NCBI GenBank assembly: GCA_012295275.1
Contig: CM022666.1
Span: forward strand, 6,738,265-6,802,264
DNA: 64,000 nt
From: Chrysomallon squamiferum
Lineage: Eukaryota; Mollusca; Gastropoda; Neomphalida; Peltospiridae
Direction: 5' to 3'
The notes under the pieces are model-generated. The model was given only the letters and a program-made list of their open reading frames with translations. It made no database searches and had not been told where the DNA came from. Position 1 is the first letter of the stretch; each line of letters starts with the position of its first letter. Made by a program: the position numbers and the translations under genes. Below are positions 10,486 through 23,394 of this stretch, piece by piece.

Positions 10486-11480
10486 GAAACAGACGCAAAT
10501 CTGTGACATTTATATAAAGATGTAACATTTATGAAATGAAGACAAACTGTAAAGTAATTTAATTTAAAACTGAACAGTAATTGTTTCTGTTTCATACTTA
10601 ACGCAAATAAAAAGCTTGTAAACTGATTGATCTTGAAAATGAATCTCAACTACGACAGTTAAAAGTTTTTTCTTCTTTCTTTGAGTTTCTTAATTTTTAA
10701 TTTTTAAATTTTAAAATTTTTTTCTTCCCAAGCCAGCAATCATTCACTCATTTAAAAAGAAAGAAAAAAAAAAAAAGAAAGAAAGAAAAATAAAATTAAA
10801 GAAAGAAAGAAAGAACAAAAGAATTGGTATTAATTTATTTTATTATATTTTATTCCACACAGTTTTTTAACTTTACTTTTTTGACAGGTAATTATTTAAT
10901 GTTGAAACTGAAGAAAAACGATTATTTATTAATTTATTTTGTTTAATTGTTTGTTTGTATATTGTTTATGTTATTTTATTTTATTTTATTTTATGCACGA
11001 CTCAGTACTTCTAAAACAAATAATTTTATTAACTAATGTCACAATAATTTTTGTTACTGTTACAATGTTAGAGTCATTGTTTTAATATTATATTTTCATT
11101 ATATTATCATCTTTACTGTATTTGTTTTTATTTTATTATTATTATTATTATTGTTGTTGTTGTTGTTGTTGTTGTTACTGTCCTTCTTCTTTTGGTTATA
11201 ATTATATTATTATCATTATTTATATTATTATTAATATTAGTATTACTTATTTTATTATTATTATTAGTAGTAGTAGTAGTGGTAGTATTATATTATTATT
11301 TTTCATAATATTATTGTTATTGTTATTAACTATTTATTATAATTATATATATAATTATTATTTGTATTATTTTATCATCATCATCATCATCATGACTATT
11401 ATTATCTTAATCACTATTTCTTTTATCTCTATTTAATTATAACTGTTACACTCAAATGACCACAGACTACTTACAAAAAA
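10485..11480. repeat. AT-rich intron with GAAA, TTA/TTG and ATC repeats
   Basis: (GAAA)n-like sequence lies at 10760-10815 and TTTTA repeats at 10970-10995. A long degenerate (TTA)/(TTG)/(TAG)/(ATC) tract spans 11135-11430, and its 104-codon frame is low-complexity translation. Confidence 0.85.
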
Positions 11481-13560
11481 ATAAAGACGAGAATTCTTCA
11501 AAGGACATAAAATTAGCGATTATCGAATTTTGCGGTCATTCCAGTGTTTTTCCCATGTAACACACAAAACCACAAAGAACAAGACCTTGCAATAAAAACA
11601 ACTCTCCTAATCACATCAATAAAAAATTAGGATCAGATCTCTTTATTGTTTTGGACTCTGAACAAAGGAAACTGCATATAAAAAAAAAATTACATAAAAA
11701 CTAAACAGTATGAATACTGGAAGGAATAAATGACTGAATACAATTTTTTTTTACTTCCAAGCTATTATTTTAATTTTTGGGGATCATATGTAAAGACTAA
11801 TAATAGTAATAATAATAATGTTTTTAAACATCTGAAAGCTGCCATTTTAAGCTTTTGCAGCTGTTTTTGAGATGTCACTGAAGCTGTTGGTGATGGAAAG
11901 CTGTATTTCCCCCTCATAACACTAGAATAAACTTAACAGCAGTATATTAATCAGTTCTGTATGCAGTGATGTTGAAAAATAACAGTAATGAATTTTTTTT
12001 TTAAATAATACATTTTTATTGTTATGTTTACTTATATGTTATGACATCAAAAGCATAAAAAGAGGAGAGTCCAGACATTTTAAAACTAACCTGTTATTTT
12101 TATTTATTTATTTTTCTATACTTTATAATTATTTAAGATTTTACAGGCAAACCATAACCCCACACCAATGAATATATACATTATTTTACTAGCTTAATTA
12201 TTCCCAAAGCTTGCTGGTTATAACTGGGGAGATAAGTCCATTACTGTTACTAGTAGAAAACATGATTACAGATGACTCAGCTGTGATCTGTGTATTTACA
12301 AGGTGTGTGACAAATGGGATGTGTAAAAAGAAGGAGAATACTGTGTGCTTGAACGATTTCTTTGGAAGTAAAAATATTAACATTATATTAATAGGTATCA
12401 TACTGTAAGACAGGAACATCTGAAATAATTATATACTTAAACTGATTTGTTTTGTTACCACACATTTTAAATAAACAAACAAAAACAACAACAATATATA
12501 AATAAATAAATAAATAAAAATTGAAATAAAATGATGATGATGTCAAACAATGATGATGATAACTACAACAACAACAATTTTACTAAATAAAAATATAAAA
12601 TGTAAGAAGTAATATTGGATTTTGGGTTTTTAAAAAAAAAATAATACTAAATTTTGTTTTTTTTAAATTAGTAACAATACTAATAAACAAAAAATACAAA
12701 AACAAAATTCAAATAAATAAAAAACAAATCACAACAAAAAAACCCCAAAAACAATTAATATACAAATCAAACAAACATCATACTCCATCTTAAAATCTCA
12801 AAAACATAAATGAACTTTTATGTTATCGTCTCTTTACCAGCTATTCCAGAACAATAATTCTAATCTACATTTCACATTGTTAACCCAATTCATACTGCAG
12901 ATCTTGTCTAATTATAAAAACTCAGAGAACAAATAGTCTCCCTTTCCAGTTAAACATACAAAATTAGAACTGTGTATGAGTGGACGTTATTTCATATACG
13001 TTCTCCTGGGACAGGCTTTTATCTATCATTAAACACACTAGACCCAGTTTTCTCAACTCTGCACTTTATATTCATAAAACATGTTAAAGAGGTTATAACT
13101 AGAAGTATTGACAGTTCTTGAGAGTTCAGAATAAAGCTAGCTAAACACTGGTATCAAGTTCTGACACTTAAAAAATTAATAAATATATTATTTAACAAAG
13201 ACACTCAACTTATTTTTTAATGATTCTCTCAAAACATTTCTAAATCTGTGGCTACACAACGTGTAACATATGATTAAGAATCACACAAATAAAGACTTAC
13301 AAAAACATGGCCTCCATTGAATAGGCTATTCTTTTTATATTAGCAGTAAGTTATCTTCTGCACGTGCCCTCCCAAAGACAGGAAAATATGTATGACAGCC
13401 TCGGTAAATTAACTGGGAAATAAGCTAGAACGAGCACTAAGGAATAATCGATCTTGTGTTGTCTGAACAGTGACATACTCTCTGTAGCATTAAATAGTTT
13501 TTATATTGTCTGATACATCCCCATTTTCTGTTTAAATATTTTCATTAAGTATGTTTCTTA
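11480..13560. other. intron of mostly single-copy AT-rich sequence
   Basis: No exon recognised. Opposite-strand open frames at 12198-12419 (73 codons minus, 65 plus) have balanced composition but no start, splice or homology support. Complex stretches at 12960-13160 and 13250-13480 could hold regulatory DNA. Short (AAAT)n and (GATG)n tracts occur near 12500-12560. Confidence 0.6.
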
Positions 13561-13643
13561 CAAAAATTAATAAATAAATTAATAAAATAAAATAAATAAA
13601 TAAACTAATCAAACAACCAAAATAAAAAAAAATTAAAATTAAA

Positions 13644-13684
<41 letters not shown>

Positions 13685-14480
13685 TGATATACAAATAAAT
13701 TAATTAAATAAATAAAAACAATCAATTTACAAACAGATAAAAAATTCAAATCCACCGAGGGTTATTATTCTCTGTAGCAGGCCCACAAAATGACACCATC
13801 TTTAATCAGACAGAATTATTCAGAATAGATTTTTTTTCTTTTCCTTTATTTCACCATGGTTAAAAAAAAACAAAAACAACATCAACAACTGCTGATTGAA
13901 GAGTCAGTTCTTTGCTACAGAAAAACTAACTGGTCATTTAGTTCAGGGAGAGAAAATACTTAAGTATAATGAAATTATAACTAATGGTACTGCCTATGTT
14001 ATTATTCCTGGAAAAAAATAGAGGGGTTGGTGTCTTTAACTGAAGATAATGGATCTATTCCTGAGAGATTTAAATGCACCACATCCACTTTCATATGCAT
14101 ATGAGTTGTATTATATATTTGCAAAATGAAAATAAAATAGTTATAATATAGAAGAAAAAAAAAGGAAAGAATAACATTTTAATATTAAAAGTTAAAAAGG
14201 AAAAAAAAAAAAAAAAAATGTTACATTAAAACTTGAAAAAAAGGGAAATAAATATATTCACATTATAAAAATATGAAAAAAGTGGAATGTAAAATATTCA
14301 TGACATAAAAATGTGAAAAAAGGAAAATAAAATATTTTTAATACAAAAATGTGTAAAAAAAAAAAAAAAAACCATAAATTATCCATAACAAAAATGTGTT
14401 GAAAGAAAACATTCATAACACAGAAATAAAAATGAGAAAATAAATACGAAAATAATATAATCTTGTACAAACAGAACTAA
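13560..14480. repeat. AAT and A-rich repeats with a decayed ~60-bp unit
   Basis: (AAT)n lies at 13645-13682. From 14150 to 14450, TTAAAAATGTGAAAAAAGG followed by AAAATAAATATTCATAACAT-like units repeat about six times with varying A runs. Confidence 0.8.
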
Positions 14481-14960
14481 AAGTTAGGATGAACATGTAC
14501 AGTTTTTAAAAGGGATCATTCATTTTATTCTGCTGTACAGTAACATTACCTTTGAATAATGGTTTCACTCCCAGAAGGATTAATGACGTTATAACCACAA
14601 ATGTGCATTTATTTGTTTAAGGAAAACTGAAAGCTAGAAATAAGAGATGCACTTTCCAAATGTGTTGTTTTAATCCATTATGCTATCTTTTTAATTAGAT
14701 TTAATGGTTTTAACTTCCTGCTAAATAAAAGATGCCATATCCAGCCTTATGTAATGTAATTTCAAATGCGAAAGGAAAATAAAAATGTTTGTGCATAAAA
14801 CTAAAAGCTATGAATAAAAAAATGTAGCCATTTTTTTTCTTAAAATTCATTTCAATTTATTATTGTATCCGTAATTACAAATACTGCAATCATCTCAAAG
14901 TATAATTAAAGCCATTCCATCCATTTCTATGCATATGTGCACTCACTATGCATATACACA
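14480..14960. other. single-copy AT-rich intron
   Basis: No repeats of note and no coding signal that I can support. Confidence 0.55.
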
Positions 14961-15066
14961 TATTTGACACACACACACACACACACTATATACACATATT
15001 TATCAAAAGGAAACAATTTTCTGGTCTTGTTAAATGGTAGGAATGAGAAAAGACAATGTTTCTAAA

Positions 15067-15120
<54 letters not shown>

Positions 15121-15185
15121 CATATCAAAAGGAAACAATGTTCTGGTCTTGTTAAATGCTAGGAATGAGAAAAGACAATGTTTCT

Positions 15186-15236
<51 letters not shown>

Positions 15237-15304
15237 GAAACAATTTTCTAGTCATGCTAAAAGCTAGGAATGAGAAAAGACAATGTTTCTAAAACACACA
15301 CACA

Positions 15305-15343
<39 letters not shown>

Positions 15344-15399
15344 GAAACAATTTTCTAGTCATGCTAAAAGCTAGGAATGAGAAAAGACAATGTTTCTAA

Positions 15400-15480
<81 letters not shown>

Positions 15481-15536
15481 GAAACAATTTTCTAGTCATG
15501 TTAAAAGCTAGGAATGAGAAAAGACAATGTTTCTAA

Positions 15537-15591
<55 letters not shown>

Positions 15592-15645
15592 GAAACGATT
15601 TTCTAGTCATGTTAAAAGCTAGGAATGAGAAAAGATAATGTTTTC
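14960..15645. repeat. compound tandem array: 62-bp module plus (CA)n
   Basis: The module GAGGAAACAATTTTCTAGTC followed by ATGCTAAAAGCTAGGAATGA and GAAAAGACAATGTTTCTAA, with a (CA)n tract of 15-40 repeats, recurs six times. The last copy has no CA tract. Modules are nearly identical while CA lengths differ, so module and microsatellite were duplicated together. Confidence 0.97.
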
Positions 15646-15861
15646 AGATCTAATACACTGTGTTGTACTGTCCCTGGGGTTGGGCATGTGATAATGTACA
15701 AGACTGTTACTGGCCGACAAACACTCCATAAATAAAGTAACTCGGTGGTTACATGTGAGAAAAACTCTCTTGTTTGTCACTGATTTCATTCATGAATGAA
15801 TTCTCAAGATAGTTGGAGCCTGTTAAAAGCCTTACATCACTTTTTTTTTCTTCACTCTGAA

Positions 15862-15862
<1 letters not shown>

Positions 15863-15944
<82 letters not shown>

Positions 15945-15968
15945 GTAAGTGAGTGAATGAGTAAGAGC

Positions 15969-16040
<72 letters not shown>
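15863..16040. repeat. GT, AT and GA microsatellites
   Basis: (GT)n at 15865-15940 is in opposite orientation to the CA array just upstream. (AT)n then (GA)n follow at 15970-16040. Confidence 0.97.
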
Positions 16041-16041
<1 letters not shown>

Positions 16042-16229
16042 TGTGAATGTTAATCAAAAATGCTTTTCTTTATATTTGTTATATTTAATTATTTTTGGGG
16101 GTTTTTTGTATTCATTTTATTTTTATTTAATAATAATAATAATAATAAAAAGACTATATCAACATGCATGGAAAGTTAATTTAATACAGCCACATGGAAC
16201 AGTTAATAAATTTCACGACAGATAAAAAT

Positions 16230-16588
16230 AAATAAAAAATTGAAATATTACAAATTTATAACCATGGGAATTGATGCAATTTAAAATTTAGATGCCAAAC
16301 TGAAGACATTTGAAACAGTATCTCACTTTAGAATTTTGAATTTATGATTTTGGAATAAATTCATTTCTCAGGTTTTTGAAATTCACAGCTGGAAATGTAT
16401 TTTGTTTACAATTAATAAACTTTACAATTTGGCACATTTTTTGTTATTTCAGTTAAAAAGTACATATGATATAAATTACAAAACCTGGTACAGATTCCAT
16501 TCTAAACTTTACGACATTTATAAAATTATTTTATTTATTATTTATATTGGAAAGAAAAAAAATGTATATATATCTGTATGTGTAGGTG

Positions 16589-16631
<43 letters not shown>

Positions 16632-16700
16632 ACAGAGAGAGACAGAGACAGACAGACAGACACACACACACACAGACACACACACAAAAAGGAAAAATAA
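16230..16700. repeat. AT-rich intron, then GT-GACA-CA inverted microsatellite
   Basis: 16230-16560 is AT-rich with no coding signal. (GT)n at 16591-16630 is followed by GACAGA units and (CA)n at 16661-16686. The GT and CA arms are complementary and could form a hairpin with a GACA loop. Confidence 0.9.
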
Positions 16701-16989
16701 TGGACAATATGCTTTTCAGAGACTGCAGCTATTTTTAAGATTTTTAATTACCATTGTTAAAATAATGTTCTTTCTTTTCTATACTAAAATAAATTAAATA
16801 GAGTTGCTAAAGGTATGTTTTAATGCATGAAATATTTTCAAAAAATTGCCCAAACACATGCCAGAATAAACTCCATGGAAAAATGTCACATTTATAATTA
16901 TTACATTTTCATACTTCCTTTTAAAATGTGTTATTAGTTTCATTTTTCAAAATTTATTCTAATAAACTGTATTTTTCCTTTAAATATCC

Positions 16990-17700
16990 ATTTTTTTATT
17001 CAAGTATATAACTGTGTGAAATACAGTAATTTTTTCTTCATCTTAAAATCAAAACTAAAAAAAGAAAAAAGAAAAAAAGAAGAAAAAAGAAAAAATAAAA
17101 AAAGAAAAGAAAAAGAAAAAAAATAAAAAAAGAAAAGAAAAAAGATGTGAAAAAGAAATAAGAAATAAAGAAATAAGCAAAGAAAAAACAAAAGAATAAT
17201 TAGAAAAATAATAACCTATTTTTTTTTCTTTGAAAGTAAAGAAGTCAAAAAAAAAAAAATAATAATAAAAAGTGCAATTTATAACATTATTTATGGTGAA
17301 ACTGATGATTATTTTGGGAAAAAGCATAAAAAAAAAAAAAAAAAAAAAAAAAATTTACTGGAATAAACCATACATTTTTTTTATGACATAAGACATTTTT
17401 TTTTTTAAATCATTAAATAATAATAATAGCAATAATAATAATAATAATAATATAATAATAATAATCTTTTAAGGTAAATAAATAGAAACTAACATATTTA
17501 ATAAATTCATAAATAAATAAAATTAAATAAAATGATATAAAGAAGACAGTATTATAAAACAACAAAATAATAATAATAATTTATTTATTTATTAATTTTT
17601 TACATATATAAAAAAAAAATTTAAAAAAATAAAAAAACAGAAAAAAAAGTTATAACAATATAAAATAAAACAGCATTACACAAATTTAACTGGAAGTCTA
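16990..17700. repeat. A/G-rich and AAT repeats
   Basis: A polypurine AAAAAG tract spans 17055-17200, an A run 17328-17353, and (AAT)n 17415-17465. No gene. Confidence 0.85.
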
Positions 17701-17739
17701 GTTTCTTCCTTTTAAGCCTAAAATATTCTAGGATCTGTT

Positions 17740-18375
17740 TCAGGTGCTAAAGAGTTAAATAAAAAATTTTAATTTTTAAAAAATCAGTTATTAGTAAAAG
17801 GGTTAAAACAGAGTTAGAGCAACAATGTCTTGGAATCTCCATCTTGGAACTAAACATTAAAAATTACGTTTTTAGCTGTCAAAGGGTTAAATACATTAAT
17901 AACACAAGCACACCTTAAGTCAACATCAGGATCTATGATGGCATCCTAAGGGTTAAAAATAATAACATATTTCAAAGTATCTTGCATTTCTTTTCTTACA
18001 AATGAAAATAAACAGCGGTACTGCAGAATCTACTGTGGTGGTCAAAGGGTTAAAGACCTGACACTAATGTTACTCAGCAGTAAAAAAAAAATCATGAAAA
18101 ATTAATGTCATGAATTTAAGCAAACAAACAGAACTGCACAACTGGCCACAGTTAATACTCAGCAGGGAAAAGGGTTAACAAAAATTAATATTACAAGTAT
18201 TCTTCTTTTTTTTTAATTTTTTTTTTTATTTATTTATTTAATTTTTTTTTTTTTTTTTTTACAAATTTAAATAAACCACAGAACTGCAGAACTGGCCTCA
18301 ATGTTCAAAGGGTTAAAAGTAAGAGTATTAACCTGACCTTAACACTCAATCAGCAGCGAAAGAGTTAAGGGATTC
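17740..18375 (+). repeat. decayed array marked by AAAGGGTTAA
   Basis: AAAGGGTTAA or a one-base variant occurs eight times: near 17750, 17797, 17881, 17948, 18043, 18169, 18307 and 18358. Flanking phrases such as ACTGCAGAACTGGCC and CTCAGCAG also recur, indicating an old tandem repeat whose core stayed recognisable. Confidence 0.75.
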
Positions 18376-18379
18376 CATG

Positions 18380-18620
18380 TCAGAATATCTACTTTCTCCT
18401 CCGAAATACCATCAACTATCAAACAACAGCCAATTATTACAGGCATGACCTCTGGCCTATTCACCACCGAGGTCAAGGACACAACCTTTGAACTTTCACA
18501 GAACATCAACATTATCAATGCTGTCCCTGTAAAGACTTCATAAACTATTCATACAGTCTGTAATGAGTTTTCCAAGAAAACCCCTCCCTCTACAATTCTG
18601 CATGTTTCTTTACGAAATGT
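18380..18620. other. complex intronic block
   Basis: This non-repetitive sequence includes CAAGGACACAACCTTTGAAC and CCAATTATTACAGGCATGACC. The motif AGGTCAAGGACA at about 18470 resembles a nuclear-receptor half-site (AGGTCA). No credible exon was found. It may be regulatory. Confidence 0.22.
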
Positions 18621-18659
18621 TAAAGTATGTATGTTCAGACATCTTGTGTAGATTCGGTC

Positions 18660-18718
18660 ATCTTTGAAAATAATAATAATAACAAAAATAATAATAATAA
18701 TAATAGTAATAATAATAA

Positions 18719-18759
<41 letters not shown>

Positions 18760-18765
18760 TATATC
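18660..18765. repeat. AAT microsatellite
   Basis: Interrupted (AAT)n, broken by AAC and AGT units. Confidence 0.95.
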
Positions 18766-19079
18766 AGATTTGTTTTAAATTCTTCAATTTAAAAAAAAGT
18801 AAAAAATTGTTCCTGTAGGGCATTGTAACTGACCTGTCCCAACTCTCTTTAAACCAAACAAAAACAAAAAATGGTTATCTGAATTACTGAGTTCATGGTC
18901 TCTGACCAATTTAAACATGACCATGATTACACTTTTCACAAAATCATGTTGAAATATTTTCAAAAAATTGTCCGAACAGTACATAAGTAATGTCTTTTCT
19001 AAAAGAAAGAAGTGTCCTTTTTCTTAATTACTAATCTCAATTTTGATTTTTTTTATTTATTATATCCCAAATAATTTAA

Positions 19080-19390
19080 AGACCGTCTTTTAACAGTGAA
19101 AGCTTCCCATTTCCAAAACATCCTGAAACTACCGAAAAAACAATCCACTGAGGACATGTGTGACCTTTGGCCCTTTTGTGCGCACCCCCCACACACACAC
19201 AACTGCTGTTTCCATGACAACCGTGACAGGTAAAATCTCTGCTGGGGGAATGATGATGGAAGATGGAGATAAAAGCCTCAACAAGACACAGGTGTGCATG
19301 TGATCTCCACAAACTGTCTCTGCCCACGAAGAGGATCAAGCGAGTACACTCCCTAGCGATTCCCTAGTGACTCCCTAGCAACGAGTAATT
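19080..19390. other. complex block with X-box-like and CCCTAG motifs
   Basis: Balanced sequence holds GTTTCCATGACAAC at about 19208, an imperfect RFX-like inverted repeat. The segment ACTCCCTAGCGATTCCCTAG is followed by TGACTCCCTAGCAAC (about 19346-19381), a threefold CCCTAG repeat at ~15-16-base spacing. An 87-codon minus frame here has no splice or homology support. Confidence 0.25.
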
Positions 19391-19500
19391 TTAATTGTCA
19401 TTCAAGAAACAGAATTAATATTTTTTTTTTTTAAACTTAATTAATTGATTAATTTGAAATCATTTAATTAATTTTTATTCATGTCTTTAATTAATTCCTT

Positions 19501-19537
<37 letters not shown>

Positions 19538-19539
19538 AT

Positions 19540-20050
19540 TTGTTGTGTTAGTTAACAGTAATGTTTCATATAAAGTTATTCAGCACAATGTATGATTTAT
19601 GAAGAATGTGTATTTTTACTGTCTTTTTTTTTTTAAATGTTTTACTTCAGATCAGTTTCTGTCAAGTTTTATATTAAAATTATTCTGCTGTATATGTGAG
19701 TACATGTGTATGTATGTATGTGTTTAGAAGTTACTGTCTATTTTAAAAATTTCTTATATCTAATATTGTCATTTTTGATTTATATATAAAAATTATTCGC
19801 CAATGAATGTCAGTATAAATGTGTATGTTTATATTTGTGGGGTTTTTTTTCAATTTGTTAGTTTATTTCAATTATTGTCATTTTTTTTTATACAAAATTT
19901 ATTCAGGAATGTATTGAATATGTTTATGTTTATTGTCTTGTTTTAAAATTGGTTTGTTAATATCAGTCATTGTCATTTTTATATACAAAGTATTCAGCAG
20001 TGTATGTAAGTATGTGTGTGTATGTTTAGAATTTCACTTTTTTCTTCTTT
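19540..20050. repeat. decayed ~120-bp tandem repeat
   Basis: The phrases ATTGTCATTTTTATATACAA, ATTATTCAGCAATGTATGT and GTATGTTTAGAATTTACTGTC recur about five times. Confidence 0.75.
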
Positions 20051-20967
20051 GAAATGTCTTAGTTAAAGAAAAATAAATTAAATAACTGAGAAGAAAATAA
20101 AGAAAGAAAGAAAGAAAAAAGAAATAATTCCTGATTATAAATTTTGTAATTATTATTTTTTCAAGGTGATTTTCTTATTTAAAATATTATGATTATTATT
20201 ATTATTTTATTTATTTATTTTTTTTATTTTATTATTATTTAAAAAAAAGAAAAATCTTTTTGATATGTCACTGTGAGACAGTATTTAAAAGAAAAATCGG
20301 AAAACAAATTGTAATGGAAAGCAGCTGTTTTGTATTTGAAATTATTTTTTGTTTAATTTCTTTTTAAACCTTTTTTCTTTTACAATTAGAAATTACAACT
20401 AGAATTGCAAGAAGTCATTTCTTTTTACCAAAAAGTGCTGAAGAAAAACAAATACAAAAATAAAATAAAAATTGGGATCTATTTTACAAATAACTTAGAA
20501 TACTGAATTGAATAAAAAATAAAAAATATGCTTGAGTAAAAAATTGCTTTATCAGAAAACATTAAAGAATCAAAGAACAAAAAGAAAAAAGGACAATAAA
20601 AGAAAGAAAAAAACACAAAAAAAGAATAAATGAAAGTAGAGAAAGGAAATAAAAGAGAAAAATAAAAGGAAAAAAAAATCAAATAACACACAAACTCACA
20701 CACACACACACACGTGTGTGCAGTCATCACATGCTTTGAATCAATTTTTTTTTTTTTTAAAGTTTAAAATAAAAACCAAAATATGTTAATAAGAATTATC
20801 CAAATAAACTTTTTTAATATACAACATAGTTAATAAATTCAAATAAAACTACTGATAAAAAAACACAATAAAATAAAATAAAATGAAATAGAAGCGTTAA
20901 CAAAATACTAATAAAATAAAATCTATCAGATTTAAAATAATATATATATATATATATATAAATAAAC

Positions 20968-21010
<43 letters not shown>

Positions 21011-21110
21011 CGTAATCGTAATCGTAATAGTAATAATAATAACAACACAAAAACAACAGTAAGAACAACAATAATAAAACTCCAACACAAAAAACCAACT
21101 AACAAATCCA
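20050..21110. repeat. A/T-rich intron with AT and AAT/CGTAAT repeats
   Basis: Includes (AT)n at 20939-20960, (AAT)n at 20968-21010 with three CGTAAT units at 21011-21028, and a CA tract ending in CACGTGTGTG at 20699-20720. Apparent frames are low complexity. Confidence 0.85.
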
Positions 21111-21477
21111 CAAACTCTGTCGCAAATCTAACGTTACTGAATCAACATAAAACATTTTCCCCACTTCATTATTCAGTTATGTAACCATTACACTTATTGA
21201 TTTTGTAATCAAAGTCTTTCACCACTGTTTAAAAAGAAAAAGAAAAAAAGAAAGAAAACTTCTCTTCATGCATACTTAACTACGGAAGCTAAAAGCCCAG
21301 AAAAAAATATTTTATCATTATTCTGTCCTCAACAGTTGCCAACAAGCTTCCTTAACCTAGTATTATAACAGCTTAATACTGCTTCTAATGTCTGTTGATT
21401 TTTTTCTTGCATTTGCATAAATCTCCGATTGTTGTCTTTACTCACTTGGAGAATGTCTTAGACAATGTATTATAGCC

Positions 21478-21499
<22 letters not shown>

Positions 21500-21509
<10 letters not shown>

Positions 21510-22010
21510 TCGAATGGTTTGGATTAAGTATCTACAAACCAGAACAATTAAACTGATTTTAAACTTTACTGTCCAATTAGACAGCATAAGAATTGATGGT
21601 AAAGATTACATAGCAGCAGAACTGAATAATTAAATTTAGTTAAAATTATATTTTCCTGCATAAGATATTTAAAAACTGAAATGTTTGGATTATGTGTTCG
21701 TAAACTCAAGCAATCAAATTTACCTAAAACTACACTTTCAAAATACACAGCATAAATTTTAACTTTTGAATTGATGGTACAGATTATGTAGCAGAAGAAA
21801 TTGATAATTAAATTTTCTTACAATTATGATTTTTTGAAACATGACTACAAATAAGGCATTTAAAAATCAAAGGTATGGAACTTGCCTTTTAAAAACTGGT
21901 TGAAGAAGCAACACAATTAAATATAATTAAATTTATTTAAAACAGTAGTTTCAAATATTACGCGAAAAATTAACTCACTTAAAATTGAAAGATTAACAAA
22001 TATGTGTCAA
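21500..22010. repeat. decayed ~170-bp tandem repeat
   Basis: GAATTGATGGTA(A/C)AGATTA followed by (C/T)(A/G)TAGCAG(C/A)AG and GATAATTAAATTT occurs at about 21590 and 21768. Its lead-in, ATGGTTTGGATTA(A/T)GT, occurs at 21515 and 21680, with a third weak copy near 21865. Confidence 0.7.
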
Positions 22011-22414
22011 TAAAACATTATTATTAAATCTTAGAATATTACAAACAGGCTTAAAATAACAAAAAAATAAATAAACAAACATTTATTAAATTTTCAGTAT
22101 CCAGTTAAAAATGACATGAAAAATTACATGTCTATAATTAAATTTGAAAATATTTTGAAAAAGACAAGATGACAGAAAACAAAACAAATTTGAAAAGATT
22201 CTCATTTCTGTGTTCAAATGTGAATAGTAATTAAGAATTCAGTAATTACATAAGAATAAAATATCATGTTCATAGTACATGTAATAAAATTTTAATATGC
22301 AAAACTGTCAAATTACGTCAATCTGTCTGCCCATCTGAGATGCAAACTTATTAAGACAAGAATAAATGGACACTTAAATTGGAAATCCTATATGTCTATG
22401 CATAATTGAATTTA

Positions 22415-22750
22415 TAAATAGAGAGAAAGAGATGATATAAGAGAAAAAGAGAAACAGCAGAGGCAAAGTGAGAAATACTCAGAAGAGATGGACAGACAGA
22501 GAGAGAAAGAGACAGACAGACATACAGAAATACAGAAAGAAAGAAAGAATGGGAGAGAAATATACCCAGAGAGAGGGGGGCAGAGACAGATTTTCACAGA
22601 GGCAGAGAAACGAAGTGAGGCATAATGAAAGAGCAACAGAGACAGAGACAGAGAGACAGACAGAAGAGACAGTCATACAGAGAAAGAGACTGAATAAGAT
22701 TCAGACAGAGAGAAAGACAGAGACAGAGAAAGACAGAGACAGAGAAATTG
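22415..22750. repeat. purine-rich GACAGA tract
   Basis: Degenerate GAGA/GACAGA sequence. The 104-codon plus frame and both minus frames (all Ser/Leu/Cys or Arg/Glu/Thr) are artefacts of this tract. Confidence 0.95.
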
Positions 22751-23029
22751 AGTCACATGTATACACAAAAATTATTTATTAAAACTCAGACGGTCCTCCC
22801 TTCTTATAAACTCACTTTTCAGTTACTATTTTATGTAACAATACCTTTCACACAAAAACTATTTCTACACAAATAACATTTCAAATAAAAACACATTTAC
22901 ACCGTTTTAATTCGCCAAATTGAAAAAAATTTCTAAGAACAGGAGAGTCGTTCTGAAATAGACTGGAATCATAATGAACACGACAACATTAACAGCTAAA
23001 TGAAATATTTACGTCTGATAACTTCATCA

Positions 23030-23360
23030 AAAATAATTTCAGCAAGATGAATCTTTCACTATTATCTGACGGAAATAAAATTCCCATCGCATCAGACACA
23101 CATTACACAAGTTAATTATCCTGGCCCATCGATGGCATCCAAATTCTTTTCAAGGATCAATCTGGATTCATTTTAACAGGAAAATATAATGAGCCAGTTT
23201 TGGGGAAATTATCTCCACTTAACAAGGGCGTTAACTCTAAAAGAGGTGTGCAAATTAAGAAGTCACCTGCTGCATATGAATATCTGTTGATAACGTGTGG
23301 TAATTTGTGAAAGAATTTCATGAATAATTTGTTACGTTGTAATGAATAATCAAGTTAGGC
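23030..23360. promoter_or_regulatory. candidate conserved non-coding block
   Basis: This is complex sequence between repeat tracts in the PDZ1 intron. It includes GTTAATTATC (homeodomain/GATA-like), CCCATCGATGG (a short palindrome with ATCGAT) and GCATATGAATATC. No long open frame is present. Its complexity stands out from the neighbouring GTAAACA minisatellite, but function is only inferred. Confidence 0.25.
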
Positions 23361-23394
23361 ACTGTGGCAAATCTGTGCAGATGAAGATAAGAAA

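Noticed and set aside
19076-19339. 87-codon minus frame with Cys/His (HGCHGNSSCVCVGG)
   Set aside because: It resembles a metal-binding motif, but the Cys-Val run comes from a CA repeat, no splice sites fit and no family is recognised.
22412-22782. Arg/Glu/Thr-rich plus frame and Ser/Leu-rich minus frames
   Set aside because: They follow from a GACAGA/GAGA purine tract. All are low complexity.
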